In this document: piece by piece, positions 26,495 to 36,810 of the stretch
How the letters are laid out: every line of letters starts with the position of its first letter
Position numbering within the stretch: position 1 is the first letter of the stretch
Assembly: GCF_022750545.1 (NCBI RefSeq)
Contig: NZ_PUIC01000004.1
Location: 1 to 64,000, forward strand
Reading direction: 5' to 3'
DNA from: Caulobacter sp. CCUG 60055
Lineage (GTDB): Bacteria > Pseudomonadota > Alphaproteobacteria > Caulobacterales > Caulobacteraceae
DNA length: 64,000 nucleotides
Made by a program: the position numbers and the translations under genes
The notes under the pieces: model-generated
Databases searched by the model: none
Seen by the model: only the letters and a program-made list of their open reading frames with translations
What the model was told of the DNA's origin: nothing

Positions 26495-27676
26495 TCAGCT
26501 GGCGGCGCCGCTGAGGAGACGGCCGGCGATGGCTTTCACCGCCGCCTTGCTTTCCGCCGTCGCGGTCATGTTGGTGAAGACGCCGACGCCGCGCCGCTTG
26601 GACGGGTCGAGATAGACGGCGGTGAAGACTCCGTCGTCCCCGCCCCAATGGTTCGGCCGGGTCGCGCCGTCGAGCGGCGAGGCCATCCAGCCCAGCCCCT
26701 GGCCGGTCAGCCAGGCCGGCAGGCCGGTTGGCGCCCGCATGTCCAGCATCTGCGCCATGCCGCTCTCGCTGAGGATGCGACGCCCCCTCGCCGCGCCGCC
26801 GTTCGCCGAGGCCGCCACGAACGGCATGAAGGCGGCGATCGACGACCGGATCATGCCCGCCGGCCAATCGGGAAAGCTCAAGGGTTCGACCGGCGCGGGG
26901 CCGGCGTCCGTCATGTCGTAGTTCTTCGTGCGCAGGGCCGCCGGCGCGGCGTTCGTCGTCCAGGAAATCGGCCCCGCCCCAAGCCTTGCGAAAATCTCCC
27001 GGTCGATGCGCCGGCGCAGGTCCACGCCCGCGATCCGCCCGCCCACATAGCCCAGCAGGCTGTAGCCGACGTTGCTGTAGTCGTAGGCCTCGCCGGGCGC
27101 CGCCTTGGAGAAGCAGGTCGCGTCGCGAAGCCGGCCGTTCGGCGCCAGATAGCCGCGCACGAGATCGTCCAGGGAAAGGGCCGCATCGCGCCCGCGTTCG
27201 CGAAAATCGATCCTGTAGAACGTCTCGTCCGAAATGCTGGAGACATGCGTCAGAAGATGCCGGAACGTGATCGCGGTCGCGGGATGCTCTGGATTGGCCA
27301 GGGGGAAATCGAGATAGGGCTGCACCGGCTCGTCCAGGCGCAGCCGTCCCTGATCGGCCAGCTGCATGATCGCCGTGGCGGTCACCGTCTTGGTCACCGA
27401 CGCGATCGGGAACACGGTCTGGGTCGTGACCGGGCGGCGCCTATCAAGATCGGCGAAGCCGTAGCCCCGCGCCCAGCGCGTTTCGCCGCCCTCGGCCAGC
27501 CCGAGGGCCAGGCCGGGAATTCGCGCGCGCCGCATTTGATCGACGACGAACTCGTCGATCTTCGGCCCGCCGCCGCGCGGCGCCGCGCTGGCCGCCCCGC
27601 CGAACGCCAAGGCGGCTGCGCCAGTCAGGATGGTGCGCCGCGCCAGCGCCGCGTTTGAAACCGTCGTCTCCGTCAT
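26495..27676 (-). CDS. Beta-lactamase-fold serine hydrolase, Tat-exported
   Basis: A 393-residue class C/esterase-like serine hydrolase. A twin-Arg-like signal (ARRTILTGAAALAFGG) is followed by the S93-x-x-K96 nucleophile motif (IASVTKTVTA) and Y201-S-N203 (YDYSNVGYSLLG). Substrate is unknown; such proteins act as esterases, D-aminopeptidases or beta-lactamases. The ATG at 27676 is chosen so that the signal peptide starts correctly. It has its own promoter with an embedded palindrome (27714-27742) and sits between adhC and fghA. Confidence 0.88.
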   Translation of the reverse strand: MTETTVSNAALARRTILTGAAALAFGGAASAAPRGGGPKIDEFVVDQMRRARIPGLALGLAEGGETRWARGYGFADLDRRRPVTTQTVFPIASVTKTVTATAIMQLADQGRLRLDEPVQPYLDFPLANPEHPATAITFRHLLTHVSSISDETFYRIDFRERGRDAALSLDDLVRGYLAPNGRLRDATCFSKAAPGEAYDYSNVGYSLLGYVGGRIAGVDLRRRIDREIFARLGAGPISWTTNAAPAALRTKNYDMTDAGPAPVEPLSFPDWPAGMIRSSIAAFMPFVAASANGGAARGRRILSESGMAQMLDMRAPTGLPAWLTGQGLGWMASPLDGATRPNHWGGDDGVFTAVYLDPSKRRGVGVFTNMTATAESKAAVKAIAGRLLSGAAS

Positions 27677-27713
27677 GGCCCTCGCCTCATGCGGCGCCGA
27701 GCCGCCAGAAGCG

Positions 27714-27742
27714 ATATATGTAGGCACCTACTAATATGTCAA
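27714..27742 (-). promoter_or_regulatory. Sigma70-type promoter with internal palindromic operator
   Basis: On the minus strand TTGACA (27742-27737) and ATATAT (27719-27714) are separated by exactly 17 bases. The spacer contains the palindrome GTAGGTGCCTAC (27731-27720). The near-consensus promoter points to the serine hydrolase gene, whose start lies about 38 bases downstream. The palindrome between -35 and -10 is the classic place for a repressor. Confidence 0.75.
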
Positions 27743-27792
27743 TGAAGCGCCGCGCCGATCCGGTCGCTCCGGATCGCGGCGCGGCCGCTGGC

Positions 27793-28902
<1,110 letters not shown>

Positions 28903-28990
28903 GTGAGGCTTCTCCAGAGCGAAACGGCGGGCGCACATTGCCGCCGCTTCGCCCGCCGGGACAAGCCGTCAAAAGCCCCGCCGCCCGGCC

Positions 28991-30295
28991 TCAGGCCTTG
29001 ACCACCGCCGGGGCGCGCCAGCGGCCGTCGAGCAATTCGGGACGCGGCAGGTAACAGCGCAGGAACAGGCCGAACGGCCCGCCCTTGGGGGCCGGCAGCC
29101 AGTTGGCCGTCCGCTCGCCGCCCGGATCGCCCCGCCCGATCCACAGGTCGACCGAGCCGTCGGCGTTTCGCTTCAGCCCCTGGGTGCGGTCGCCGATGGC
29201 GTAGCGGTGCAGGGGGTTGTCGGTGAAGAAGAACTGGCCGTCGGCGGTGCGCTCGTACATCGACAGCGACCAGAACGCGTCCAGCGGCATGCGCGCCGGC
29301 AGCGACAGGCGATAGAGGCCGTCGCCGTTGAAGACGCCGGTGTCGTCGTCGCCGGCGGCGCGCAGGTACATCGCCTCGGCGCGCGGCAGGGCGCCCAGCC
29401 CGGCCAGGGCCACCGCCGCCCGGTAGATGTAGTCCTGGCCATAGTCGCCGAGATCGGCGCGCGGATAGCTCCAGCCCTGGATGAAGCCGGTCCGCGAGGT
29501 CAGCATGTCGAGCAGCGCCTTGGCGTCGGCGACGCCGGCGACGGCCTCGGCCGGCGGCGCGCCGGCGCCGGCGCCGAGCAGCGCGGCCGTGCGGCGCAGG
29601 ACGGCCGCGTCGGTCGCCGGAGGCGGGTCGGCGGCGAGCAGCCGCCGCGCGCTGTCGAAATAGTCGGCCGGCGCGGCGTTGCGCTCGGCGAAGGCGGCGG
29701 GCGGCGTCCCGGCCGGCCCCTTCAGGACGAAGCCGTCCTGCAGGCGATGCACGGCGTCCAGGTCCTGCGGCCCGTCGACGACGATGCGGACCAGCAGCCA
29801 GGCGTGCGCCGTCGCCGCCCGCACCACCCCGGGGCCGCCGCCGGCCTGCCCCGGCCCGACGATGGTGAACCGCCCGCCCTGGCCGCCGATGGTGCGGCCG
29901 CCCAGCACGGCGTTGTTGTTGGTGTACATGTCCATCAGCGCCGCCGAGTAGTAGCGCTCGCCCATCGGCGGGATGGCCAGGGTCACGGGGCCGGCGGTCA
30001 GGTCCAGCCAGGCTATGGAATAGAGGGTGTCGTTGTTTGGCGTGGTCACGCCGACGCCATGATGGTCGATCAGGGCGCGGGCGTGGTTGAAGCGGTTCTG
30101 ACCCTGGCCGCCGGACAGGTGGCGCTTGCGGGTGGTGGCCATCTCGATCAGCGGCAGGCTGTAGAGCCAGGCGTCGCGGGCCGCCGTGCGGGCGTCGGGC
30201 GCGGCTTGCACGCTCGCGGCGACGGCCGAGGCGAGCGGGGCGAGGCCCGACGCGGCCGCGACGCCGGCGCCGATCATGAGGCTTCTCCGGTTCAT
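28991..30295 (-). CDS. Tat-exported DUF1254/DUF1214 protein
   Basis: A 434-residue protein with a twin-arginine signal (MNRRSLMIGAGVAAASG). DUF1254 (DAWLYSLPLIEMATTRKRHL, NNDTLYSIAWLDLTAGPVTLAIPP, RYYSAALMDMYTNN) is followed by DUF1214 (NGDGLYRLSLPARMPLDAFWSLSMYERTADGQFFFTDN, GERTANWLPAPKGGPFGLFLRCYLP). The combination is widespread in proteobacteria with no defined role. The ATG at 30295 has GGAGGGG upstream. Confidence 0.88.
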   Translation of the reverse strand: MNRRSLMIGAGVAAASGLAPLASAVAASVQAAPDARTAARDAWLYSLPLIEMATTRKRHLSGGQGQNRFNHARALIDHHGVGVTTPNNDTLYSIAWLDLTAGPVTLAIPPMGERYYSAALMDMYTNNNAVLGGRTIGGQGGRFTIVGPGQAGGGPGVVRAATAHAWLLVRIVVDGPQDLDAVHRLQDGFVLKGPAGTPPAAFAERNAAPADYFDSARRLLAADPPPATDAAVLRRTAALLGAGAGAPPAEAVAGVADAKALLDMLTSRTGFIQGWSYPRADLGDYGQDYIYRAAVALAGLGALPRAEAMYLRAAGDDDTGVFNGDGLYRLSLPARMPLDAFWSLSMYERTADGQFFFTDNPLHRYAIGDRTQGLKRNADGSVDLWIGRGDPGGERTANWLPAPKGGPFGLFLRCYLPRPELLDGRWRAPAVVKA

Positions 30296-30347
30296 GTTCC
30301 CCTCCAGTAACATTCTGAAGGGAGCATGACCCGGCCCCGGCCTGGGA

Positions 30348-31127
30348 TCAAGCCGGATCGTCGCCCTTGCGCTTGGCGGCCAGCTTTTCCAGCACCTTGC
30401 CCCGGCCGCGCGACAGGGCGGTGATCACCCCGCGGAAGGTGCGCGCCTCCTGGTCGGTGAAGCGGGCGCGGCTGAGGGCCACGCGCAGGTTGCGCACCAT
30501 CGAGGCTTTCTTCTCCGGCGGATGGAAGAAGCCCGCCGCCTCCAGCTCGCCCTCCAGATGCTCGTAGAGGCCGATCATCATCGCCTGGTCGGCCGGCGGA
30601 TCGCCCTCGCGGAACTTGGGCGGCGGGGCGTTGGTCACGGTCGTCCGCCACTCGTAGGCGGTCAGGGCCACCGCCTGGGCCAGGTTCAGCGAATGGAAGC
30701 GCGGATCGATGGGGATGGTGACGATGCCCTGGCTGAGGGCGATGTCATTGGTCTCCAGCCCGGCCCGCTCGCCGCCGTAAAGCAGGCCCGTGGCCAGGCC
30801 CTGGGCGGCGGCGGCGTTCAGTTCGGCCGCCGCCTCGCGCGGGGTCAGCACCGGCAGCTGGGTCTCGCGCGGCCGCGCCGTGGTCGCATAGAGCAGGCGC
30901 AGGTCGGCGACGGCGTCCTCCAGCCGCTCGAACACCTTGGCCCCGTCCAGCGGCCAGTTGGCGCCCGAGGCGCTGGCCCAGGCGCGGTCCTGCGGCCAAC
31001 CGTCGCGCGGCCGCACCAGCCGCAGGTCGGCGAGGCCGAAATTGGCCATCACGCGGGCCACCGAGCCGATGTTCTCGGCCAGCTGCGGCTCGTTGAGGAT
31101 GACGACGGGGGGCGCAAGTTCGGTCAT
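30348..31127 (-). CDS. trmJ: TrmJ-type tRNA 2'-O-methyltransferase
   Basis: A 259-residue SPOUT-class methyltransferase. The start is VVILNEPQLAENIGSVARVMANFGLADLRLV. The trefoil-knot motif 2 (GLLYGGERAGLETNDIALSQGIVTIPID) and motif 3 (FHSLNLAQAVALTAYEW) bind AdoMet. The C-terminal extension of about 80 residues is characteristic of TrmJ, which modifies position 32 of tRNAs. The start at 31127 is chosen over 31154 because the conserved fold begins directly after it. Confidence 0.88.
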   Translation of the reverse strand: MTELAPPVVILNEPQLAENIGSVARVMANFGLADLRLVRPRDGWPQDRAWASASGANWPLDGAKVFERLEDAVADLRLLYATTARPRETQLPVLTPREAAAELNAAAAQGLATGLLYGGERAGLETNDIALSQGIVTIPIDPRFHSLNLAQAVALTAYEWRTTVTNAPPPKFREGDPPADQAMMIGLYEHLEGELEAAGFFHPPEKKASMVRNLRVALSRARFTDQEARTFRGVITALSRGRGKVLEKLAAKRKGDDPA

Positions 31128-31230
31128 TGCGGCGGTATAGGCCGTCCGCGCCACGGCGACAAAGGCTCAGCGACGGCCGGTCGAGCGGGCGCCCCTGCGG
31201 CCCGCGTCCGGCCGGCCGCGGATTTCACGG

Positions 31231-31269
31231 TTGACACAAGTTTGCAACTTCTTATGAGAAGCATTCTCA
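31231..31269 (+). promoter_or_regulatory. Promoter with Fur-type palindrome upstream of TonB receptor
   Basis: TTGACA at 31231-31236 is followed 16 bases later by TATGAG (31253-31258). The palindrome TGAGAA-GCA-TTCTCA (31255-31269) overlaps the -10 region. This resembles an iron-responsive Fur box in AT-richer sequence than its surroundings and stands directly before a siderophore receptor. Confidence 0.65.
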
Positions 31270-31290
31270 ATTTGCCGAGAAAGACCATCC

Positions 31291-33390
31291 ATGTCGCCGC
31301 GTTCGCTTCGCCGTCTCCTGTTCGCCGCCGCCGGCCTGATGGCGCTGGCGCCGGCCGCCGAAGCGCTCGCCGAGGAGTCCGGGCTGGTGTCCGAGCTGAC
31401 GGTGACGGCCCGCCGCGACGGCTACGCGGCCGTCAACACCAGCGCCGCCAAGATCGACGCCCCCCTGCGCGACATCCCCCAGACCATCGACGTGGTCGGC
31501 GAGGCCCTGATCCGCGACCAGCGGGCGCTGTCGATCCAGGACGTCCTGAAGAACGTGCCCGGCGTCGGCTTCTCCACCGGCGACGGCCAGCGCGACCAGG
31601 TGTCGATCCGCGGCTTCTCGGCCATCGCCGACCAGTTCGTCGACGGCGTCCGCGACGACGCCCTCTATTTCCGCGACCTGTCCAACGTCGAGCGGATCGA
31701 AGTAATTAAGGGCCCGGCCTCGGTGCTGTTCGGGCGCGGCTCGTCCGGCGGCCTGATCAACCGCGTGACCAAGAAGCCGGGGCCGGACCTGACCGCCTTC
31801 GCCGTCAGCTATGGCGGCTGGTCGGACGGCCGCTTCGAGATGGACCTCGGCCGCGCCTTCGAGGCGCAGCACGCCGCCCTGCGGCTGACCGGAGCGATCG
31901 AGCGTTCGGACAGCTATCGCGACCAACAGTTCCTGCGGCGCGAGGCCCTGGCCCCCTCGGCCTCGTTCAGCCTGGGCGAGAACACCACCCTGCTGGTTCA
32001 GGCCGATTATCTGCGCGACAGGCGCGTCACCGACTTCGGCGTGCCCGCCTATCAGGGCCGGCCGGTCAAGGTCCCGGCCAGCGCCTATTACGGCGCCGCC
32101 AACGGCCGCTATGTCGACACCAGCGAAAGCCGGGTCTACTCGACCACCGCCACCCTGACGCACCGCTTCAGCGACACGCTCAGCTTCCGCAACGCCTTCC
32201 GCTACTACGACTACACCCTGGCGCGGTACAACACCCTGCCCGGGACGGTGAACGAGGCCGCCCTGACCGTCAGCCTCAACCGCTCCAACGTCGCGCGGGC
32301 CGAGCACGGCTGGTTCGACCAGGCCGAACTGACCCAGGAGCTGACCCTGGCCGGGGTCCGCAACACCATCCTCTACGGCGTCGAGGTCGGCCGCCAGTCC
32401 AAGGGCCTGATCAGCTATTCGCGCAACAACGTCGCCACCGTGGCCCTGTTCAATCCGGTGCTTCCGTTCCTGGACCGCGAGGTCGGCGGCCCGCGCAGCG
32501 CCGACAGCGTCAGCACCTTCGACACCGTGGGCGTCTACGCGCAGGACATGATCTCGCTGGGCGAGCACTGGAAGGCGCTGGTCGGCGTACGCTACGACCG
32601 CTTCGAACAGGACACCGACCAGCGCCTGCCCGGCCAGCCCAGCCTGTCGCGCACCGACCGCAACTGGAGCCCGCGCGTCGGCGGCGTCTGGCAGCCGACC
32701 GAGGGGCAGTCCTACTATGTCTCGTGGAGCCGCTCGTTCCAGCCGTCGGGCGAAGCCTTCGCCCTGGCCGCCAGCAACGCCGACATCGCCCCGGAAGAGA
32801 CCACCAACACCGAGGCCGGCGGCAAGTTCAGCTTCCTCGGCGGCCGGGCCGGCGCGACCGTGTCGGTGTTCCGGCTGGAACGCACCGGCATGAAGATCAC
32901 CGACCCGATCAGCCTGCGCGTCCTGCCCATCGGCACGCAACGCACCGACGGCGTCGAGCTGACCGGGAACCTCAACCTCGGGAACGGCTGGAACGCGGTG
33001 GCCGGCTACGCCTATCTCGACGCCACGGTGACCAAGTCCGTGGCCAAGGACGCCGGCCAGTTCGTGCAGGGCAAGCGCGCCACCATCACCCCCGAGCACA
33101 GCGCCAACGTCTGGCTGACCAAGGATTTCAGCGGCGACTTCGGCTTCGGCCTGGGCGCCAACTATGTCGGCGACCGCTTCGCCAACCCCGGGAACACCGT
33201 GACCCTGCCGGCCTATGCGACGGTCGACGCCATGGCCTGGCGCCGGTTCGGGCCGGTGGTGGCGCAGCTCAACCTCACCAACCTGTTCGACCGCGGCTAT
33301 ATCGTCTCCGGCCACGGTTCGAGCCCGAACCTCAACCTGCCCGGCGCGCCGCGCGCGGCGATGGTCACGCTGCGCTACGCCATGCCGTGA
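31291..33390 (+). CDS. TonB-dependent siderophore receptor (catecholate type)
   Basis: A 699-residue outer-membrane receptor with a signal peptide ending EALAEE and a TonB box-like SELTVTA. The plug domain has RDIPQTIDVVGEALIRDQRALSIQDVLKNVPGV, VSIRGF and RIEVIKGPASVLFGRGSSGGLINRVTKKP. The 22-strand barrel ends ATVDAMAWRRFGPVVAQLNLTNLFDRGY. The plug resembles catecholate siderophore receptors of the Fiu/FCS group. It stands alone behind a Fur-type box. Confidence 0.93.
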   Translation: MSPRSLRRLLFAAAGLMALAPAAEALAEESGLVSELTVTARRDGYAAVNTSAAKIDAPLRDIPQTIDVVGEALIRDQRALSIQDVLKNVPGVGFSTGDGQRDQVSIRGFSAIADQFVDGVRDDALYFRDLSNVERIEVIKGPASVLFGRGSSGGLINRVTKKPGPDLTAFAVSYGGWSDGRFEMDLGRAFEAQHAALRLTGAIERSDSYRDQQFLRREALAPSASFSLGENTTLLVQADYLRDRRVTDFGVPAYQGRPVKVPASAYYGAANGRYVDTSESRVYSTTATLTHRFSDTLSFRNAFRYYDYTLARYNTLPGTVNEAALTVSLNRSNVARAEHGWFDQAELTQELTLAGVRNTILYGVEVGRQSKGLISYSRNNVATVALFNPVLPFLDREVGGPRSADSVSTFDTVGVYAQDMISLGEHWKALVGVRYDRFEQDTDQRLPGQPSLSRTDRNWSPRVGGVWQPTEGQSYYVSWSRSFQPSGEAFALAASNADIAPEETTNTEAGGKFSFLGGRAGATVSVFRLERTGMKITDPISLRVLPIGTQRTDGVELTGNLNLGNGWNAVAGYAYLDATVTKSVAKDAGQFVQGKRATITPEHSANVWLTKDFSGDFGFGLGANYVGDRFANPGNTVTLPAYATVDAMAWRRFGPVVAQLNLTNLFDRGYIVSGHGSSPNLNLPGAPRAAMVTLRYAMP

Positions 33391-33527
33391 CGCGGCGGGG
33401 AGCGGGGCGTTCGCCCGCCCCACCTTCCCCGTTCGCCCGCAACCGTCTATAGCCCTGCCGTCCGCGCGCCCGACGGCCCTGTGCGCCGCCGCGGCCTGCG
33501 CCCCTCAACGGGAGCCCCGTACAGCCT

Positions 33528-34745
33528 ATGGCCAAGATCAAAGTCGCCAACCCCGTCGTCGACATGGACGGCGACGAAATGACCCGCATCATCTGGAAGC
33601 TCATCAAGGATAAGCTGATCTTCCCGTACCTCGACCTCGAGCTGGACTACTACGACCTCAGCATCGAGAACCGCGACGCCACCGACGACCAGGTGACCAT
33701 CGACGCGGCCGAGGCGACCAAGAAGCACGGCGTCGCCGTCAAGTGCGCGACCATCACCCCCGACGAAGCGCGGGTGAAGGAATTCAGCCTGAAGAAGATG
33801 TGGAAGTCGCCGAACGGCACCATCCGCAACATCCTGGGCGGCGTCATCTTCCGCGAGCCGATCATCTGCCAGAACGTGCCGCGCCTGGTGCCGGGCTGGA
33901 CCCAGCCGATCATCGTCGGCCGCCACGCCTTCGGCGACCAGTACCGCGCCACCGACTTCCTGTTCCCCGGCAAGGGAAAGCTGAGCATCAAGTTCGTCGG
34001 CGAGGACGGCCAGGTCATCGAGCACGAGGTCTACGACGCGCCGGGCTCGGGCGTGGCCATGGCCATGTACAACCTCGACGACTCGATCCGCGACTTCGCC
34101 CACGCCAGCTTCGCCTACGGCCTGGCCCGCAAGTACCCGGTGTACCTGTCGACCAAGAACACCATCCTCAAGGCCTATGACGGGCGCTTCAAGGACATCT
34201 TCCAGGAAATCTACGACGCCGAGTACAAGGCCAAGTTCGAGGAGCTGGGCCTGCACTACGAGCACCGCCTGATCGACGACATGGTCGCCTCGGCGCTGAA
34301 GTGGTCGGGCGGCTACGTCTGGGCCTGCAAGAACTACGACGGCGACGTGCAGTCGGACATCGTCGCCCAGGGCTTCGGCTCGCTGGGCCTGATGACCTCG
34401 GTGCTGATGACCCCGGACGGCAAGACCGTCGAGGCCGAGGCCGCCCACGGCACCGTCACCCGCCACTACCGCCAGCACCAGAAGGGCGAGAGCACCTCGA
34501 CCAACTCGATCGCCTCGATCTTCGCCTGGACCCGTGGCCTCGCCCACCGCGCCAAGCTGGACGACAACGCCGAACTGGCCCAGTTCGCCGCCACCCTGGA
34601 GAAGGTCTGCATCGACACCGTCGAGGCCGGCTTCATGACCAAGGACCTGGCGCTGCTGGTCGGCGACAAGCAGGGCTGGCTGACCACCGAGGGCTTCCTC
34701 GACAAGGTCGACGAGAACCTGAAGAAGGCCATGGCTGCGGCCTGA
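33528..34745 (+). CDS. icd: NADP-dependent isocitrate dehydrogenase
   Basis: A 405-residue enzyme of the eukaryote-like IDH class common in alphaproteobacteria. It starts [42 protein letters not shown], with [31 protein letters not shown] (substrate Ser), [14 protein letters not shown] and the IDH signature [26 protein letters not shown]. It catalyses oxidative decarboxylation of isocitrate in the TCA cycle. A strong terminator follows. Confidence 0.97.
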   Translation: MAKIKVANPVVDMDGDEMTRIIWKLIKDKLIFPYLDLELDYYDLSIENRDATDDQVTIDAAEATKKHGVAVKCATITPDEARVKEFSLKKMWKSPNGTIRNILGGVIFREPIICQNVPRLVPGWTQPIIVGRHAFGDQYRATDFLFPGKGKLSIKFVGEDGQVIEHEVYDAPGSGVAMAMYNLDDSIRDFAHASFAYGLARKYPVYLSTKNTILKAYDGRFKDIFQEIYDAEYKAKFEELGLHYEHRLIDDMVASALKWSGGYVWACKNYDGDVQSDIVAQGFGSLGLMTSVLMTPDGKTVEAEAAHGTVTRHYRQHQKGESTSTNSIASIFAWTRGLAHRAKLDDNAELAQFAATLEKVCIDTVEAGFMTKDLALLVGDKQGWLTTEGFLDKVDENLKKAMAAA

Positions 34746-34786
34746 GCCGCCGTCCGACCCGATTTCGCCGCAAGGACGTGATCGAC

Positions 34787-34820
34787 AAATCCCCGCCGGG
34801 CGACCCCGGCGGGGATTTTT
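34787..34820 (+). terminator. Strong intrinsic terminator after icd
   Basis: A 14-bp perfect stem (34787-34800 / 34805-34818) with a CGAC loop, ending in a T-run (34816-34820). It lies 42 bases after the icd stop and just before the next gene. Confidence 0.93.
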
Positions 34821-34833
34821 GCGTTTAGGACCT

Positions 34834-35808
34834 ATGAAAACTTCGATCCGGCCCGGGCGGCCTGTCCTGCTCGCCGTCCTCGCCCTGGCCACCCCGGCCC
34901 TGACCGCCCTTCCCTTGGCCGCCCTTCCCTTGGCCGCCGGCTTCGACGCGCGCGCCGCCGAGCCGTCCGCCCAACCCGCCCAGGCGGCGTCGCCGGTCGA
35001 GATCCGTGACGGCCTGGTGTTCGTGCAAGCCTCGATCGGCGACGCCGGCCCCGCCCTCTTCCTGTTCGACACCGGCGCGGGCGCCAGCGTCGTCGACCCG
35101 GCCTACGCCCGTCGGGCCGGACTGGCGGCGGCCGGCTCCATCGGCGTCAACACCGGCGGCCGCCGCGAGGACCGCGCCGACCAGGCCGCCCCCGCCGACC
35201 TGACGCTGGGCGGCGTTAGGGCCAGGGTCGAGCCGGTGATCCTCAGCCTGGACGCCATCGGCCGCCAGCTCGGCCGGCCCCTGGCCGGGGTGGTCGGCGC
35301 CGACTTCATGCAGGGCTTCACCGTCACCATCGACTATCCGCGCGGACGCCTGACCCTGACGCGCGGCGGCCGGCTGTCGCCGCGCGACCCCGGCGTGGTT
35401 CCGGTGCGCATCGCCCCCTATCCCTTCGTCGAGGCCGAGGCGCGGCTGGGCGAGCGGCGGCTGTTCGGCGAGTTCCAGATCGACACCGGCTCGGACACCG
35501 CCGTCGAGATCCATCGCCCCCGCGCCGACGAGGCCTTCGGCCGCGCCGCCGGCCGGCCGAGCCTGGGCATGACCGTGGCCGGGGTGCATCCCCAGCGCCT
35601 GGGCCGGCTCGACGACCTCACGGTCGGCGCCGTCCGCCTCGGGACGCTGTCGGCCAACTTCGCCGCCGAGACCCGGCCCAACGGCGCGGGGGCCGGCTAC
35701 GCCGGCCTCATCGGCGGCCCGGCCTTTAGGGGCCAGGTCCTGACCATCGACTTCCCCGACGGCCTGATGCGCCTGCGCCCGGCCGCGGTCGCGACCGCGA
35801 CCGACTGA
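34834..35808 (+). CDS. Exported retropepsin-like aspartyl protease
   Basis: A 324-residue protein with a signal peptide and two aspartyl-protease half domains, FLFDTGAGASVVDP (about residue 78) and EFQIDTGSDTAVEI (about residue 217), each with the D-T-G triad. It belongs to the clan AA single-chain retropepsin-like proteins found in bacteria; the substrate is unknown. The signal region contains a perfect 15-bp tandem duplication (34906-34935), giving ALPLAALPLAA. AGGA precedes the ATG. Confidence 0.85.
   Translation: MKTSIRPGRPVLLAVLALATPALTALPLAALPLAAGFDARAAEPSAQPAQAASPVEIRDGLVFVQASIGDAGPALFLFDTGAGASVVDPAYARRAGLAAAGSIGVNTGGRREDRADQAAPADLTLGGVRARVEPVILSLDAIGRQLGRPLAGVVGADFMQGFTVTIDYPRGRLTLTRGGRLSPRDPGVVPVRIAPYPFVEAEARLGERRLFGEFQIDTGSDTAVEIHRPRADEAFGRAAGRPSLGMTVAGVHPQRLGRLDDLTVGAVRLGTLSANFAAETRPNGAGAGYAGLIGGPAFRGQVLTIDFPDGLMRLRPAAVATATD
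34906..34935 (+). repeat. 15-bp tandem duplication in the signal-peptide region
   Basis: Two perfect adjacent copies of a 15-base unit (34906-34920 and 34921-34935), in frame, duplicate five hydrophobic residues next to the signal cleavage region. Confidence 0.85.
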
Positions 35809-35855
35809 CGCCCGCCACGCCGGTCGCCCGCGCGATAAAACTCGCGTGAATGGTC

Positions 35856-35882
35856 TAAAATTCCCGCTTAACGCGAATTTTA
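35856..35882. repeat. AT-rich inverted repeat upstream of FSGRPNP gene
   Basis: TAAAATTC (35856-35863) and GAATTTTA (35875-35882) form an 8-bp inverted repeat with an 11-base spacer. It sits in a short AT-rich patch between the aspartyl protease stop and the next ATG. It may be an operator or weak terminator. Confidence 0.45.
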
Positions 35883-35934
35883 ATGCTACATGCTGGCCGG
35901 GCGGCGACAGCCGCTCTCAACCATGGAGGGAACA

Positions 35935-36792
35935 ATGTCCACTACGGTTACGTTGAACGTGTTCTCTGGTCGCCCCAACCCGACATTCCAACTGGACGAC
36001 AAGCAATCGGACGAACTCGCGGAGCGCCTCAAGGGCCTTCAGAGCTTCACCGAGCAGCGGCCGTCCGGCGCGTTCGGCGGTTTGGGCTATCGGGGCTTTT
36101 CAGTGTCCCGTTCCCATACGCACCCCGAAGGCGCGCTGGACCTCAGGGTGCATGAGGGCATCGTCGAGCAGGGCCTCCACGCGGCCAACCTGACCGACGA
36201 GGCCGAGCTCGAGCACTGGCTGGCGCAGTTGGCCCAGCCGCATCTGACGCCCGAGGTCGCCGAGCATCTGAGCCAGGTCCTGCAGCCCGCCAACCGGCTG
36301 CGCTTCCCATTTCCGCCGCTGAAGCTGGCCTGCCCGGCCAACCACGCCCACGACGCCCCGGCCTACAATCCGGGCCTGTGGAACGTGCCGTCCGTCCAGC
36401 CGCACAACAACTGCTACAACTACGCGAACAACCAGATCACCAACACCTTCGCCCAGCCGGGCCGCGCCACCGGCCACCAGGCCACGGTGATGGCCTGCCC
36501 CAACGTCCAGGCCGGCGCCACGTCGGACGGCCTGCACGCCACGCCCAACTTCTCGGCGCCCCTGGCCGCCGGCCAGGGCTGGTACGTCGCCCTGGTGATC
36601 TGGCCGAACACCGACTACCACTGGTATCGCCAGGACAACGTCGGCTGCTGGTCGCACAAGCCGGGCCAGACGGCGGCGCGCAACGTCGACAACGCCGGCC
36701 ACGCGATCTCGGACCCCAGGACCTGCAACCGCGGTCCCTACACCGTGTTCTGCACCTATATGGTCACCAAGAAGGGCGTCCACATCCGCTGA
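35935..36792 (+). CDS. FSGRPNP-domain protein with Cys/His C-terminal domain
   Basis: A 285-residue protein with no signal peptide. Residues 1-60 carry VTLNVFSGRPNPTFQL and LGYRGFSV, motifs shared with the next gene. The C-terminal half (about residues 155-285) has NNCYNYANNQITNTFAQPGRATG, GWYVALVIWPNTDYHWYRQDN, CWSHKPGQTAARNVDNAGHAISDP. A Cys near the start and His residues in DYHWYR/SHKPG suggest a papain-like or related fold, but no family is recognised. GGAGGG precedes the ATG at 35935. It is followed 18 bases later by a short paralogue of its N-terminal domain. Confidence 0.7.
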   Translation: MSTTVTLNVFSGRPNPTFQLDDKQSDELAERLKGLQSFTEQRPSGAFGGLGYRGFSVSRSHTHPEGALDLRVHEGIVEQGLHAANLTDEAELEHWLAQLAQPHLTPEVAEHLSQVLQPANRLRFPFPPLKLACPANHAHDAPAYNPGLWNVPSVQPHNNCYNYANNQITNTFAQPGRATGHQATVMACPNVQAGATSDGLHATPNFSAPLAAGQGWYVALVIWPNTDYHWYRQDNVGCWSHKPGQTAARNVDNAGHAISDPRTCNRGPYTVFCTYMVTKKGVHIR

Positions 36793-36810
36793 CGCCCGCG
36801 GGAGGCGCCC

